NCBI GenBank assembly: GCA_963971425.1
Contig: OZ020525.1
Location: 17,180,187 to 17,244,186, forward strand
Reading direction: 5' to 3'
DNA from: Bryoerythrophyllum caledonicum
Lineage: Eukaryota; Streptophyta; Bryopsida; Pottiales; Pottiaceae
DNA: 64,000 bases
In this document: positions 32,335 to 44,381 of the stretch, piece by piece
How the letters are laid out: each line of letters opens with the position of its first letter
Numbering within the stretch: the stretch's first letter is position 1
Position numbers and translations under genes: made by a program
Notes under the pieces: model-generated
What the model saw: only the letters and a program-made list of their open reading frames with translations
What the model was told of the DNA's origin: nothing
Databases searched by the model: none

Positions 32335-34686
32335 CTAATCCCATTGAGGTGGGGATAGGATGGGAGCGGACGACACTCGTACCTTCAACTCTTCAAAGGC
32401 CGCTTGTCTTTGTTCTGTCCACACGAACTCCTTGTCTTTCTTGAGTAGTTCCGTAAGGGGTGCGGCTAATTGGGCGTACTTGATGAACCGTCGGTAGTAG
32501 CCTACGCACCCTAGGAACCCTCTAATCTCGCGTACATTGGCCGGCGCGAGTAGCTGGAGTATCACCTTCACCTTGTCGATGTCGACATGCAATCCGTCCT
32601 TGCTGACAACATGTCCAAGAAGTACGCCGGAGAGCATCGCAAAGAAACACTTACCCGGGTGAAGTTTCAAGTTGGTTTCTCGGCATCTCTGGAACGTCCT
32701 CCGTAAGTACTCCAAATGGTTCGTGTGGGTGCTGAACACCGCAAAGTCATCGATGAACACTTCCAGGAAATGCTTAAGGAAATCCTGGAAAATGTCCATC
32801 ATGAGGCGCTGAAAAGTGCCGGGTGCGTTGCATAGTCCAAAGGGCATGCGGTTGAACGCGTAGGTGCCCCATTTGGTGGTGAATGTCGTCTTTAGCTGGT
32901 CGGTTTGTCTGATGGATACTTGATTGTATCTGGAGAACCCGTCCATGAAGCTAAAACACTCGTGCCCTGCTACGTGATCTAACACCATGTCGATGAAGGG
33001 AAGGGGGAAGTAGTCTTTCTTGGTGGCCGCGTTCAACTTACGGAAGTCTTGGCACACACGGATTTTTACCTTCCCGTCTCGTCCGACCTTCTTGGATACG
33101 ATCACTATGGGTGATACCCATTCCGAGTTGTTAACCGAGTAGATGAACCCGGCCTCCAACAATTTGTCCAACTCGTCCTTTACCATAAGTGCATACTTAG
33201 GGTTCAGGCGGTATTGGCGTTGCCTGACTGGTACGACACCCTCTATTAGATCGATCCGGTGCTCTCCTAGCGTGGCGGGTATGCCTGTTAGGTCGGAAGT
33301 CTCCCATGCAAATACGTCCACAAACTCTTGCAGAAGCTCGGTGTACAACCTCCTATCGTTCTTCGTTAAGTTCTTTCCGAGGTTGAACGACTTGCCTGGA
33401 AGGACTTCGATGGTGTCGTAGTCTTCAGGAGACACGACCGGTTTGATGCGGTCTGCCCCATCTACTCCGAGCAAGCTTGGATCGCTCCACTGTTGGGGGA
33501 TCTGAAGATATTCTCCTTCTTGGGTCGGGAGTGTCCCGCCTTCTAATTGTTTTCTTATCCACTCTTGGGTAAGGAGCTGCGAAGTCTCCCCTAAGGAACG
33601 ATCTTCCTGTTGAAACGGGTAGGCATTCGGTATGGGCTCCTCCTCGTCCAACTCCTCTATCTCACCTCGCTCCTGGACTGCTTCCAAGAATCCGTAGTCA
33701 GTTTCGACTTGGTCCCGGAAGTTTTCCACAAGGTAGGATGAGGTAGAGTCATCTCCTTCCCGGTCTGACCAGTTGGAGGTGTACCCTTCGTTGTCACTAG
33801 TCTCCCCCATGGCTTCTTCGTGCTTCCATGGAAGGGAGGTAGGTGGGTTGCCGAAGGTGAATTCTTTCTTGCCCCAGTTCACCCGTACATCTGCAAGATA
33901 TAACCACGGGCGTCCAAGTAGCAATGGAAAAGGCTTACCCATTTCGACTTTGAGTATGACGTAGTTGAGGGGATAGGTGATCGGACCTATCTTAGTGGGA
34001 ATACCTGATAGCCTCCCTAGAGGTAAGACCCGAGATTGGTCAGCCATCCTAAGAACTTGATTCGTAGGATCAAAGGTTGTATACCCCAGGTCATTGGCCG
34101 TCTCTTCTGTCATGAGGTTGACTCCCGATCCTCCGTCGACAGGTACATTACGGATCAAGCACCCATCTATCTCTACAGATATTTTCGGGGCGCCGTAGTC
34201 TTCTACTGCGGAAAAGTTCACGGCTACAGTAGGAAGGCGGATCCGACGTCGCCTCGAGTGGGTACAAGCTTCTTTGACTATTTTTTGGTAGTTGGGGTTG
34301 TCCCGTAGGAGCTGACCTATAGTCACGTTGGCTTGTGATCCTCTAATGTCCTGAAGGATGTCATATTTGTCTACTCTGAGATTTGGCTCTTTCCCTATGG
34401 TGAGTCCGGGCGCAAATCTGACTTGGCGTCCAGTTCTCATTTCCTGCCTTCTAGGCTCTACTAGCTGTCTCCTTACCTCTGCGCTAATGTCCGGGCAGGT
34501 GGCATCTACCCCCTTCTCGGCTTCGGCTAAAGGAGCTTCTATATGACTCGGGTTAGCTCTAGGATAGCTCTCGTCCGGGTCTGCTCTGATAAGATCCGAG
34601 CTGGCTCGGGGAGGTTGGGTTTCAGCTCGGATAGGATCCGAGCTAGTCTCTTGTCTTCCTTCTCGCACGATCGGCTCGCTCTCCAC
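32335..34686 (-). pseudogene. Protease and reverse transcriptase region of Ty3 element 1
   Basis: The protease has NVPVDGGSGVNLM (D-x-G motif) near residue 180. The reverse transcriptase has VCQDFRKLN, MDGFSRYNQVSI, MPFGLCNAPGTFQRLM and VFIDDFAVFS; the FIDD box is the catalytic pair, and the Arg in GFSRYNQ replaces the usual Gly. The frame is the same as gag, from which it is separated by TGA stops at 34870-34872 and 34762-34764, so gag-pol was probably one polyprotein of about 2,060 residues. It stops at TAG 32335-32337 just before RNase H. Confidence 0.92.
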
Positions 34687-34869
34687 AGGTCCAGGATCGG
34701 GGTTCCCGTGATCGGTGTCCGAGCCGGAACTACTATTACTACTGACCGGCCTTACTAGAGGTCAGGATGCTCTACTCCTATGCTTGTGACGATTGGTTCG
34801 GGTGGAACTGCGAGTACTAACCTTCTGGACTACCTCCTCCTTAACGCCTGGCGGTTCCACCTCCTCCCG

Positions 34870-36618
34870 TCATTTCGGAGGGTTCTCCACCCCTTGAGTA
34901 TTGCCGTAGTTCAGGGCCGTCTGACTCCGGGGAGGAGTCTCCACCTGTTTGTATGTTACCTTTGGAACTGGCGGTTGTGGGCAGTGGGGTGCGTCATGTC
35001 CGTACTGCTGACAGTTTTGGCAAGGTAGCTCCAACGGTGCTCCTTGTCCACCTCTTCTCGGCTGGTCACAAGCATTAGCAAAATGGTAGGGAGAACCGCA
35101 ATTGTAACACACCGGCGTACCTGCTAGAGCGGAGTACGGGGGATACAACGTTGGGGCCGGAGCGAACGGAGCTACGCCTTGGTAGGATGGCTGCGGATAG
35201 GCTGGTTGCTGAAAGGCCGGCTTGTACCCAAGTTGTCGCAAGGGGGGGTTCGTGGCCCGATAGGTTGGGGCTGCGCCTCGCCCTCGACCGTAGGACGGGA
35301 GTACTTGGTAGACTGGAGCTTCCTCCTCCAATACCTCTTCCTCTTCTTCGGCCCAATAGCTCGTCGTTCCGTCGGCGTTGACAAGGTGCACCCTCCTTGG
35401 CCCGTACTTGGGACACTCCCGGTTGGCATGTCCGGCCTCCCCACACTTGGTACACCATACATTGTTGCGTACCGTAGGTATGGACCGTCGTGGTGTCGGA
35501 TTGGCCGCCAGATTGACTTTGATCGCCTCCATGGTGTCTCGGAGGCTCTTCAGTACCTCCTTTGATTCTTGGGCTTCTACCTTGACCTCCTTCAGCCGCC
35601 GTGCTGTCCTCTCGTCCGCTCGAGACACATCTCGATGGTGCGTGGTTTTTGCGGGGGTATCACTGGAGGATTCTTCACTTGAGGACGAGCTCGAGGAACT
35701 ATCCTCCGAACTGGAAGAGTCGCGCTTCGACTTCTTCTTCTTCTTCTTGGTGTCGGTGGTAGCGTACTTGTCGCGTGACTTCCTCATCGAGTGAAGGGAG
35801 TCCTCATAATCTTGGGCTGCATGTATGGCTTCTGCAAGGGTCGTAGGTTTAGCCATTCTTACCGCAAATCCCATGGCAGAGGGAAGGCCCTCGACGAACC
35901 ATTCTTTCTGCAATCTTGGGCTGCCCTCCGTGGCGCACTTCTTGATGAGGCTCTTCACTCTCTGGCTGTATCTACGTACCAACTCCTTATCTTTCATGGT
36001 GATCTTGTTCAGCCGACTTAGAGCACGTGACTCCCCACCCGACTCTCGGAAAGCTTGGATGAAGTGATCCTTGAGTTCTTCCCAGTCCGCCTTCACCTCG
36101 TCGGCTAGGCCATGGTACCAGTTAAGGGCTTCGCCTTTGAGCAACCCGGGAAAGACCCGAAGTCGTGAAGGGTCATCTTCCTGGTTGGCCATAGCGATGG
36201 TCTCAAACTCCCCAAACCACTCATCAACGTCTGCCTCCCCGTTACCTTTGAATGAGCTGTATCGCAGGCGAGTCGCAGGTCGAGCCATGGTGACGGGTTC
36301 TTCCTCTTCTTCTTCTTGTACCTCCTGGTCTTCAAAGTCAAAGATTGAGACCTGTCCTAATTGGTTTACCTCAAAGTGTTCTACGAAGGGCTCAAAAGCC
36401 GGAGTGAGAGGGGTTGTGTCAATCCCTACGTAAGGTGGTACTTCCAGGATGTCTACTTGGGAACTCACTACCCTCACTTCTCTGTTTGGCCTACGGGTTG
36501 GGGTGCTCCTAGGACTAGGGGTAGGATCGGCACGGAAGAGCTGGCTACCTCGTCTTGTACCGTTGTTTCGGCGTTGGGATCGGCGTACTCCTATTTCGCT
36601 AGCTTCTCCTTGACTCAT
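34870..36618 (-). CDS. Gag of Ty3 element 1
   Basis: It starts at ATG 36618 (MSQGEASEIGVRRSQRR), 571 nt downstream of the 5' LTR. A retrotransposon gag domain (EWFGEFETIAMANQ, KGEALNWYHGLA, AFRESGGESRALSRL) covers about residues 130-290. A lysine/serine-rich linker follows. Three zinc knuckles are CTKCGEAGHANREC, CYNCGSPYHFANAC and CQNCQQYGHDAPHC. The TGA at the end is probably a mutated CGA because the same frame continues toward protease. Confidence 0.9.
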   Translation of the reverse strand: MSQGEASEIGVRRSQRRNNGTRRGSQLFRADPTPSPRSTPTRRPNREVRVVSSQVDILEVPPYVGIDTTPLTPAFEPFVEHFEVNQLGQVSIFDFEDQEVQEEEEEEPVTMARPATRLRYSSFKGNGEADVDEWFGEFETIAMANQEDDPSRLRVFPGLLKGEALNWYHGLADEVKADWEELKDHFIQAFRESGGESRALSRLNKITMKDKELVRRYSQRVKSLIKKCATEGSPRLQKEWFVEGLPSAMGFAVRMAKPTTLAEAIHAAQDYEDSLHSMRKSRDKYATTDTKKKKKKSKRDSSSSEDSSSSSSSSEESSSDTPAKTTHHRDVSRADERTARRLKEVKVEAQESKEVLKSLRDTMEAIKVNLAANPTPRRSIPTVRNNVWCTKCGEAGHANRECPKYGPRRVHLVNADGTTSYWAEEEEEVLEEEAPVYQVLPSYGRGRGAAPTYRATNPPLRQLGYKPAFQQPAYPQPSYQGVAPFAPAPTLYPPYSALAGTPVCYNCGSPYHFANACDQPRRGGQGAPLELPCQNCQQYGHDAPHCPQPPVPKVTYKQVETPPRSQTALNYGNTQGVENPPK

Positions 36619-37189
36619 GAAGGTGCATGGTACTACCTATGTCTTCGCTACTTCTATCTTTGGATCTAAGAAAACCGACAGCAACTACTTACTATCTCTA
36701 CGGACTAACTGTCTTGCTTAGAGAGTAATAGGAGCTCTGCACGGATTTGTGCTCGGACGTGGCTCAGGCATGGTACGGGTGCGTAATGAACGTGGCACGG
36801 GCACAACGTGGGTACAGCTATCTTTGTCAGATCCGGACAACTGTCAGTTGCTTGCAGGCGGGCAGGCACATCTCTAGTTGTACTTGCGATAGAGGCATCC
36901 ATTCCGCAAACGGGAGTCCCAACCTTTGTTGTCCGCCGGCTTCAGGTATGGTTCTTGAGCCGCTCCCCGTAAAGACACCGCAGCTCGGGCAACCAGTGAG
37001 GAAAACAAGGGGGATGTCGTGATGGACGGTTGATGCTCCTTCACTACCTTACTCGTTCTCTACCCTCTTCGCCGCGTAGCTGCTAAGTATCCACGAATCA
37101 CAAAATTAGTTTCAGAAACAAAATTCAAAACGACAAGCTATTAGTCCTTGAGTTCAGCGAAGTGATTCCCCGGCAGCGGCGCCACTTCG
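36619..37189 (-). other. Leader of Ty3 element 1 with primer-binding site
   Basis: The minus-strand sequence TGGCGCCGCTGCCGGGGAAT (37165-37184) lies 5 nt inside the LTR edge and closely matches the TGGCGCCGTTGCCGGGGA primer site common in plant Ty3 elements (Asp-tRNA type). The rest of the leader has no recognised gene. Confidence 0.85.
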
Positions 37190-38669
37190 TGTCGTAGTAC
37201 GTGTTGGCAACTATTCACATCTTAACACAAAGATACCCTTAAGGTAATCGTTCCCACAGAGAATCACCGAGAACTACAACGACTAACAACTCATCAATAT
37301 GTACACCAGGTTATCTATATCACAATAATTACATCAAAAGAAGGAAAAGGGTTAGATTACAACGCCGGAGCGTTTATCTACAGCCACCATCCCGCTCTCC
37401 GTACGAGTACTTCCCTTCGGATAGGGACCTTCGGGTAGGGACCTACCTCGTCGGAAGGTAGGGACCTTCGGGTAAGGACCTACCTCGTCGGAAGGTAGGG
37501 ACCTTCGGGTAAAGACCTACCTCGACTTAGTCCCGATTAAGGGAAGGGGGGGTTATCTTTACAGCTATATAGACTATAGACATCCGGGGTACACGAGTAC
37601 CCGGATATAGATTATATCACCACGGATGGTAGTCCGTGGGCTCGCAGAGATTTTAGTGTTCGACACAAGTAACAGCTACTCTACCTCCCATTCTCTCCTT
37701 CTAACTCTACTCACTCACTTGGATGGTTATGGTGTTACTGAGATCCCCCGAAGGGGTGTTAGACCCGTGTTTTCGAGGCTGTGAGCGACGTAATGTAAGT
37801 GAGCAAGGGGCCTACCCGCCCACTATTCGTCCTCCTCCCAATCTCCCTCCACCTCCGATGCAGCTGGAAGTGGGATGTTTCAGGGAATGACATGAGTCTT
37901 CACAACCGACACCAACCGGTACGCCAGAAGGTCACTCAAGACTCACTTATGACCCTCATACATCCGTCACTCCCCCCCTCGTCCTTCCCTAGACACGTAC
38001 AATCTCACCTGTTATTCCCATCCACCCAACTAATCTACTTGATGGAACAAGGAAACGACTGTAACAGTTAGAGTTGGAGTCACGCCCCTACTAGCTATCT
38101 TCTCACCTCACCTGTTATTCCCACCCACCCGGACTAATCTACTTTGATGGAACAAGGAAACAGTGATTAGATAGTTAGTATAGACTCGAGGAGTGGACTA
38201 CTTGAAATGGCACTCACAGTCATGTATGCAATCCGAGCTCTCCAACCATCAAAGGTCTTCTCAGAGCGTAGGTTTAGAATTCAACTGAAAGCAAATACAC
38301 ACATCAAGCAGTGAAGAGAGGTGCCAAGAGACTCCTCACTTATACTGCCAAGAACACACACAAACGCCAAAAGCATAAGATGCCTTCTAACTAAAAACGA
38401 CGGCATTAATTACCCTTGGCGGCCACCGTCCTACCTACTCAACGTACCAAGTCAAAAGACATCTAAACACAAATTCCAAGGCAAACCAAGTCAAATCCAA
38501 GTTCAACTCGGGGCCTAATCCGCTAATGAATAGTGACCTACGGAACAAGATTCCAGGCCTACTTCCGAACCAACTCCTCAAGTCTTCTCTTCTCTGGCTC
38601 GGAACCCGCTCAGCTCGCACCTCTCGTCTCGCACCTCCGCTCAGCTAGCTTGGTTCTCTTGTCTCGAAA

Positions 38670-40265
38670 TTTCTGTCTCGTGTTACGGTCTCGTGTCTCG
38701 GTCTTGCGTCTCGCGTCTCAGGTTCGCGTCTCGGACTTTTGTCTTGGGCTTCCGTATCGCGTCTCCGTCTTGCGTCTCGCACCTCTGTCTTGCGTCTCGC
38801 ATCTCGGGTTCGCGTCTCGGTCTCACGTCTTGGTCTTGGGTTCGCGTCTCGGGTTCGCGTCTCGGGTTTCCGTATCGCGTCTCCGTCTTGCGTCTCGCGC
38901 CTTTGTCTTGCGGCTCGCGTCTCGGGTTCGCATCTCAGTCTCACGTCTTGGTCTCGGGTTTGCGTCTCGGGTTCGCGTCTCGGTCTCACGTCTTGGTCTT
39001 GGGTTCGCGTCTCGGGTTCGCGTCTCGGGTTTCCGTATCGCGTCTCCGTCTTGCGTCTCGCGCCTCTGTCTTGCGGCTCGCGTCTCGGGTTCGCATCTCA
39101 GTCTCACGTCTTGGTCTCGGGTTTGCGTTTCGGTTCGCGTCTCGGTCTCACGTCTTGGTCTTGGGTTCGCGTCTCGGGTTCGCGTCTCGGACTTCTGTCT
39201 CGGGCTTCCGTATCGCGTCTCCGTCTTGGGTCTCGCGCCTCTGTCTTGCGTCTCGCTTCTCAGGTTCGCATCTCGGTCTCACGTCTTGGTCTCGGGTTTG
39301 CGTCTCGGGTTCGCATCTCGGACTTCTGTATCGCGTCTCGGTCTTGCGTCTCGCGTCTTGGGTTCGCGTCTCGGGTTCGCGTCTCGGTCTCACGTCTTGG
39401 TCTCGGGTTTGCATCGCGGACTCGGGTTCGCGTCTCGGGTTCGCGTCTCGGTCTCACGTCTTGGTCTCGGGTTTGCATCGCGGACTCGGGTTCGCGTCTC
39501 GGGTTCGCGTCTCGGTCTCACGTCTTGGTCTTGGGTTCGCGTCTCGGACTTCTGTCTCGGGCTTCCGTATCGTGTCTCTGTCTTGCGTCTCGCGCCTCTG
39601 TCTCGCGTCTCGCATCTCGGTCTCAGGTCTTGGTCTCGGGTTTGCGTCTCGGGTTTGCGTCTCGGGTTTGCGTCTCGGGTTTGCGTCTCGGGTTCGCGTC
39701 TCGGACTTCTGTATCGCGTCTCTGTCTTGCGTCTCGCGTCTCGGGTTCGCGTCTCGGGTTCGCGTCTCGGGTTCGCGTCTCGGACTCGGGTTCGCGTCTC
39801 GGTCTCACGTCTTGGTCTCGGGTTCGCGTCTCGGGTTCGCGTCTCGGACTTCTGTCTCGGGCTTCCGTATCGCATCTATGTCTTGCGTCTCGCGCCTCTA
39901 GACGTCCCCTCTTTCCTCCGTAGACTTCCGGCTCGCAGGTTCCTTCTCTGGACTTCTATCTCGGGCTTCCGTATCGTGTCTCCGTCTTGCGTCTCGCGCC
40001 TCTGTCTTGCGTCTCGCATCTCGGTCTCAGGTCTTGGTCTCGGGTTTGCGTCTCGGGTTTGCGTCTCGGGTTCGCGTCTCGGACTTCTGTATCGCGTCTC
40101 TGTCTTGCGTCTCGCGTCTCGGGTTCGCGTCTCGGGTTCGCGTCTCGGACTCGGGTTCGCGTCTCGGTCTCACGTCTTGGTCTCGGGTTTGCGTCTCGGG
40201 TTCGCGTCTCGGACTTCTGTCTCGGGCTTCCGTATCGCGTCTCAGTCTTGCGTCTCGCGCCTCTA
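38670..40265. repeat. 13-bp minisatellite array in right LTR
   Basis: Runs of GGGTTYGCGTCTC alternate with longer blocks (GACTTCTGTCTCGGGCTTCC, CGTCTCCGTCTTGCGTCTCG). Open frames of 577, 402 and 394 codons in all three plus frames are by-products of the stop-free 13-mer. Confidence 0.93.
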
Positions 40266-40325
40266 GACGTCCCCTCTTTCCTTCGTAGACTTCCGGCTCG
40301 CAGGTTCCTTCTCTGGACTTTACTC
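39890..40325. repeat. Internal duplication (about 366 bp) in right LTR
   Basis: CTAGACGTCCCCTCTTTCC through TTCTCTGGACTT occurs at 39897-39956 and again at 40263-40320, whereas the left LTR has it once (30045-30102). The duplicated segment includes one minisatellite block. Confidence 0.88.
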
Positions 40326-40638
40326 ATGGTCCGTCCTCGAAGATGCTGGCCTACTACCTGGTTCGTTGACTTGTACCCATGGGCTTGGCCCTTAAACTCG
40401 AGTCCTTAGGCTTGGATCCTTGAGCTTGGGCTCGGGTCGGTATGGGTTGGGTTAAGATGCGGGCTCGGGTCAGTATTTATCCCCCTTAACATTTTGTAAG
40501 CACTCTCTATTTTCCTTATCCTAATACTATCTAAGGATTAACACTTAGATTCGCCCTAACCTTTCCACCTACTATTTTCTGTATTTTAACCTCTTCTATA
40601 TTACTAACTTAATTTTTTTTTAAATTCATGGTACGACA

Positions 40639-40643
40639 TGACT
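40639..40643 (+). repeat. Target site duplication (TGACT), right copy, Ty3 element 1
   Basis: Identical to 14570-14574. Confidence 0.95.
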
Positions 40644-41698
40644 ACAGCATGATTTCACGAAATGAAGATGTCATTGCAGCGTTGCAGGAGGGACTCAAAG
40701 AGGCCCAGAAATTGCTAAGAATTCTAAACATGGCGCCAGCCCAACAATGTCTGAATAAGGTGTGGTTCAACACCCCTTGAGTAGAAGAGCGTAAGGACCC
40801 GAAGCACATGGCTTTCGAACGTAGGGTGAAACCTGTTGCTGGGGACGATGGAGATGCTGAGGTCCAAGCTTATGAAGTCCAAACTACTGCTGGTAATATG
40901 GAAACTGAGGAGGTTATTCTAAATCCAAATGTCGACCTTGAAGACGATTTAGATGATGACGACTGTAGTCGAGAAGAAACGATTGTTGACGACACTCGAG
41001 CTGTGGTGAATGAATTGTTGGCCGACGAGGAGAACCAAGTATCTTCTAAACCTGTTCCTAGCCAAGTTTTGCCCTATGTCACATTTGGGCAACACCACAT
41101 TTTCAAGTCAACTCTGGTTTCACAACTCAATGGTAATCCCTATCTGTCTAAAGATAGATTAACCAAAGTACGAAATTCAATTTTTTTTAATAATTCAGAT
41201 GATTATATTTCAGCTTCCTCTTCTCAAAATTCCATGTTCATTGGACTAGGCATGGATTGTAGTGTATATTTCTTGCATGGGGGGTCTAGTACGGTTTCAT
41301 CTACTGTGTCTGCATCGTTGAGGAGAAGCAGGGGACGACCAAGTAATATATTGCAAGGCCGGGATGGAGGCACATGGTGGATTGGCAGGATCCAGAAAAT
41401 GAGGAAGAAGTATGGACGTTCCTAGGGACTGTGTAGGCAACCAATTGACCTGCAAAAACGAGTAGCCGAGCCCAGAAAGAAAGGCCTGTCTACTCCCACC
41501 TGCATGGTGTATTTACAGTATTTTACCAAGGCCCCTGGTCATTTGAAATTTCATTACAATCATACCTCTTGCAAGTGGGTAGATGTTGATTCAATTATCT
41601 CCACGGTTACCCTTGAGTTCAATCCTAGTACTAGCATTTTCTCCCTAGACCCTGTAGATGCGAATTCATTAAATGAATTCGTGGCCACTAAGAAGTGA
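40639..41698 (+). pseudogene. P-element/THAP9-like transposase, 3' part
   Basis: After one TGACT copy is removed, the frame from 14574 continues (..QLDD then YSMISRNEDVIAALQEGL). TGA 40778-40780 and TAG 41423-41425 interrupt it but the same frame carries on to TGA 41696-41698. The tail is acidic (VDLEDDLDDDDCSREE) and ends in a segment with conserved-looking aromatics (MVYLQYFTKAPGHLKFHYNH). In total the ancestral protein had about 1,470 residues. The two stops fit C to T changes. Confidence 0.75.
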
Positions 41699-41885
41699 AT
41701 TCCTCCCCAACCCGTCTGCTGAACATCCTCTTCTTGGTATGTCTTTCTCCCTTCCTATTCAGTTTTAGTCTATTCCTGGGTTTTAGGGTTTAGGCCGACG
41801 CCGCATTACTAGTGTTTTACGTTTCTTTCGTTTTCATTCCTTCATCAAGCCATGGATCATCGCCTGGAGTTGGTTGTTAGGGACG
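41699..41885. other. Short flank between transposase stop and Ty3 element 2
   Basis: This is the probable 3' untranslated region of the transposase gene. Its last five bases (GGACG) are the candidate target duplication of element 2, which cannot be checked because the right end is outside the window. Confidence 0.5.
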
Positions 41886-44381
41886 TGTGAGCCAAATAAA
41901 CCACCCCCTAATGGGTGGCTTATCTTGAACACAAGACCCCAATGTGGGATACAGCCCTTTGTGCAATCAACACTCAAGACCACATGCATACCTCACACTT
42001 AGAGCACAACGGTTCATGATGTGTTTAATGCAATGTTTTACTTATCATAAGTGCATTAGGGGTGAATTATGTTTTTAATTATGGGCGGACTTTGAACCTC
42101 TTTATCTTTTGCATTATAGCTCCGTTTTTAATGTTTTTTGGCTTAAACAGGATCAACACCTTCTTGCTAACTTGATTAGACGATTATGCTTTGAGTCAGG
42201 ACCCTTACACGACCTCTACAGACAGATAACAGCAGACAGACCCGAATTCAAGCCAACCTTTACTCAGCTGTAACTTGTTGAGTTGGAATCCAAATTGAAC
42301 GATTTGACCACCCATATTGACTTATTTTTTGTGCTCTTGCCAATGGATTAATAAAAGTTTAGGTTAAGACCCCGGAGACCACCGAATTCAGACAGCCAGC
42401 CGCGACAGAACCCAAGATCCGCAGAAACTTTAGTTGATCATAACTCATTGAGTTTGACTCCGAATTGGGTGTTCTAAAGCTTATTCTTACTGAATTGGTG
42501 TGTTCTTCACGATGAGACCTCCCAAAACAGACCGATGGACCAGAATTACCCTAGAATCAGCAGGCCAAGGCGACGGCAGACCACACCAACAACCAACTCA
42601 CATACACCAACGACTTCACCATCATCACCATAACTTGAGGAAGATAAAATCAATCGACACATGCAAATAAGCAATGCCCGATAGTTCATGAATTGGTGCA
42701 ATTGCAATAGGTTCCAATTTGATCAAATACCCAACTCTGGCCAAAATTGAGCATTGCTTCCGCACTGATTTCAACACCGGAAATTTGCAACAACCTAGGA
42801 TCTTACATCACAACGTCCATCAAAAAGCATGGAATTTCGGAAGAATGAGAACTCCCTGGTTGCCTCTTGCCGAGGCACCCTCGCAGCCGCTGCGCCGGAG
42901 CTACTCTCCGTCTCGCGATCTGCAACTGATCTTGCGATCTCGCGATCGGCGCTCCAGCTCCTCCTCCGGATCTGGTGCTCTACTTGTTTCTCGTCCGCCC
43001 TTTCTCGCAGCAGCCCGGCGCTCTCCTCGCACAGCAGATCCGTACCCGATCGGAACCCAGCAGCCTTCCAGCACCAACACGCCGCTCCGGATCCTCAACC
43101 TCCAGGCCCTTCCCTTCTTCGTCGCACCCTACCGACTCGCAAACGTCTGCTCCAGCCCTCCGAACCCTCTCGCACTTACTGCCGAGACCAAGCACACCAG
43201 TCGCGAGCGCCCGCACAGCGTCACCTTGACTCCCTTCAACGGACACCACGAGACGACCACCTTCAGTACCGCCTCCACACAGAACTCCACACCGACAATC
43301 TTCGGCGCTCCACCAGGGCTCAGGCCGACCTCCAGCAGAACCTCCGTACCGGACTCCACGATCACCAGGATCACATCCTCCAGCCGCAATCTCCAAGAGC
43401 CCACTTCCCACGATCCAGCACTCGCGGCTCCTTCGTCAACACAACAATCAACAGACTCTCCCGATTTCCAACCAGAAACCCTCAGTCTCCACACTCAAGT
43501 GCCCCGCGATCTCTCAACTCCCCAACAATCACTCTCGCTCACTGCTCGTGGCTTACGCTCCGCTCTCCCACACACTCTCACAGGCGGGGCTCTTCCCCTC
43601 CACACGTCTCCCTCGAGACCCAACGACCCAAAAAAAAAAAAGAGAGAGAACGAAAACAATCCCTGTTCGCAGTCAACCCAGCACCCTCTAGCCCCAACGG
43701 CAGCCGCGCTCGCAACTCGCGCTGGAAGTCCAGCGTTTCTTCAGCAGATTCCGGGGAATATTCCCCGGGAAAACCCAAAATTCCCCCTCGCCAGCTCGGG
43801 GGAAGGAAGAAAACAAAAATAAAAAAGTTTTTAAAGGCAGCTTCGGCATGCCATTAAGGGCAGCCCATGATCGCCAATAATTGGTGCTAATTTCTCCCCT
43901 CGTCACCATCTAACTTTTCTAATTTCTTCCAAGGCCATGTGCCACTACTTCGTGCATGGTTTTTTTAAAAGATTAACTACCAGAGTGGCCACATCATGGT
44001 TGCACTCCGAGTTTTGTTTACTTTTGTTTTTAGTTTGTTTATTTAATTACTTATTTGTCTACTTACCTCTTTGGTTTTTTAGTTTGTTTTTTCCAAGGCT
44101 TCCTCCCATTGTGTTGAAAACACATGTGGTTTGAGGTGTCTCCCCTTTCTTTTTCTTTTTTTTTTTCCCTTTTAATTTTTAGGTTTTTAACAAAATTAAA
44201 TCTCCAATTGGGGATGATGACCTCCTTCTACATTAGGAAATGGCAAGTAAAAGGCCTTTTCGAGCCCTTTAACCACAATAGGTGGTTTAGTCTAACCATC
44301 TCACCCCAACTACCACTTCCTAATGCTAACTAGTTAATCTTAATGCCCAAATGACATCGTGCGCCGGTTTTGGGGCTCACA
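41886..44381 (-). repeat. Left (3') LTR of Ty3 element 2
   Basis: The LTR starts TGTGAGCC and ends GGCTCACA, an 8-bp perfect terminal inverted repeat that fixes both borders. Its middle (42720-43830) is C-rich with few stops, giving 340-370 codon frames that I do not consider coding. I do not see a clear polypurine tract next to the inner border. Confidence 0.9.

Larger units (their letters stand above)
14575..40638 (-). mobile_element. Ty3/gypsy LTR retrotransposon 1 (interrupted by a MULE)
   Basis: The LTRs begin TGTCGTAGTACG and end GGTACGACA, and TGACT flanks both sides. The internal order on the minus strand is primer-binding site, gag, protease, reverse transcriptase, RNase H and integrase, as in Ty3/gypsy. 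A 12.9-kb MULE is nested in the left (3') LTR; without it the element is about 13.1 kb. Five in-frame stops make it non-autonomous. The LTRs differ by roughly ten substitutions over about 1.4 kb of unique sequence plus repeat-number changes, so insertion is not ancient. Confidence 0.95.
37190..40638 (-). repeat. Right (5') LTR of Ty3 element 1
   Basis: The 3449-bp LTR runs from TGTCGTAGTACG to GGTACGACA and has about 1.6 kb of 13-bp minisatellite. It is longer than the left LTR because of extra repeats and an internal duplication (see 39890-40325). Confidence 0.94.

Noticed and set aside
38533..40266. Long overlapping plus-strand frames (577, 402, 394 codons) and minus-strand Arg/Glu-rich frames
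   Set aside because: They are produced by the stop-free 13-bp minisatellite in the LTR; the translations are low-complexity (SRLGFASRVRVS, ETRTRDANPR) and occur in every frame.
42719..43857. Pro/Ser/Thr-rich frames of 367 and 342 codons
   Set aside because: They lie wholly inside the LTR of element 2, overlap in two frames and recur at 62871 as part of the LTR repeat; composition reflects a C-rich tract.
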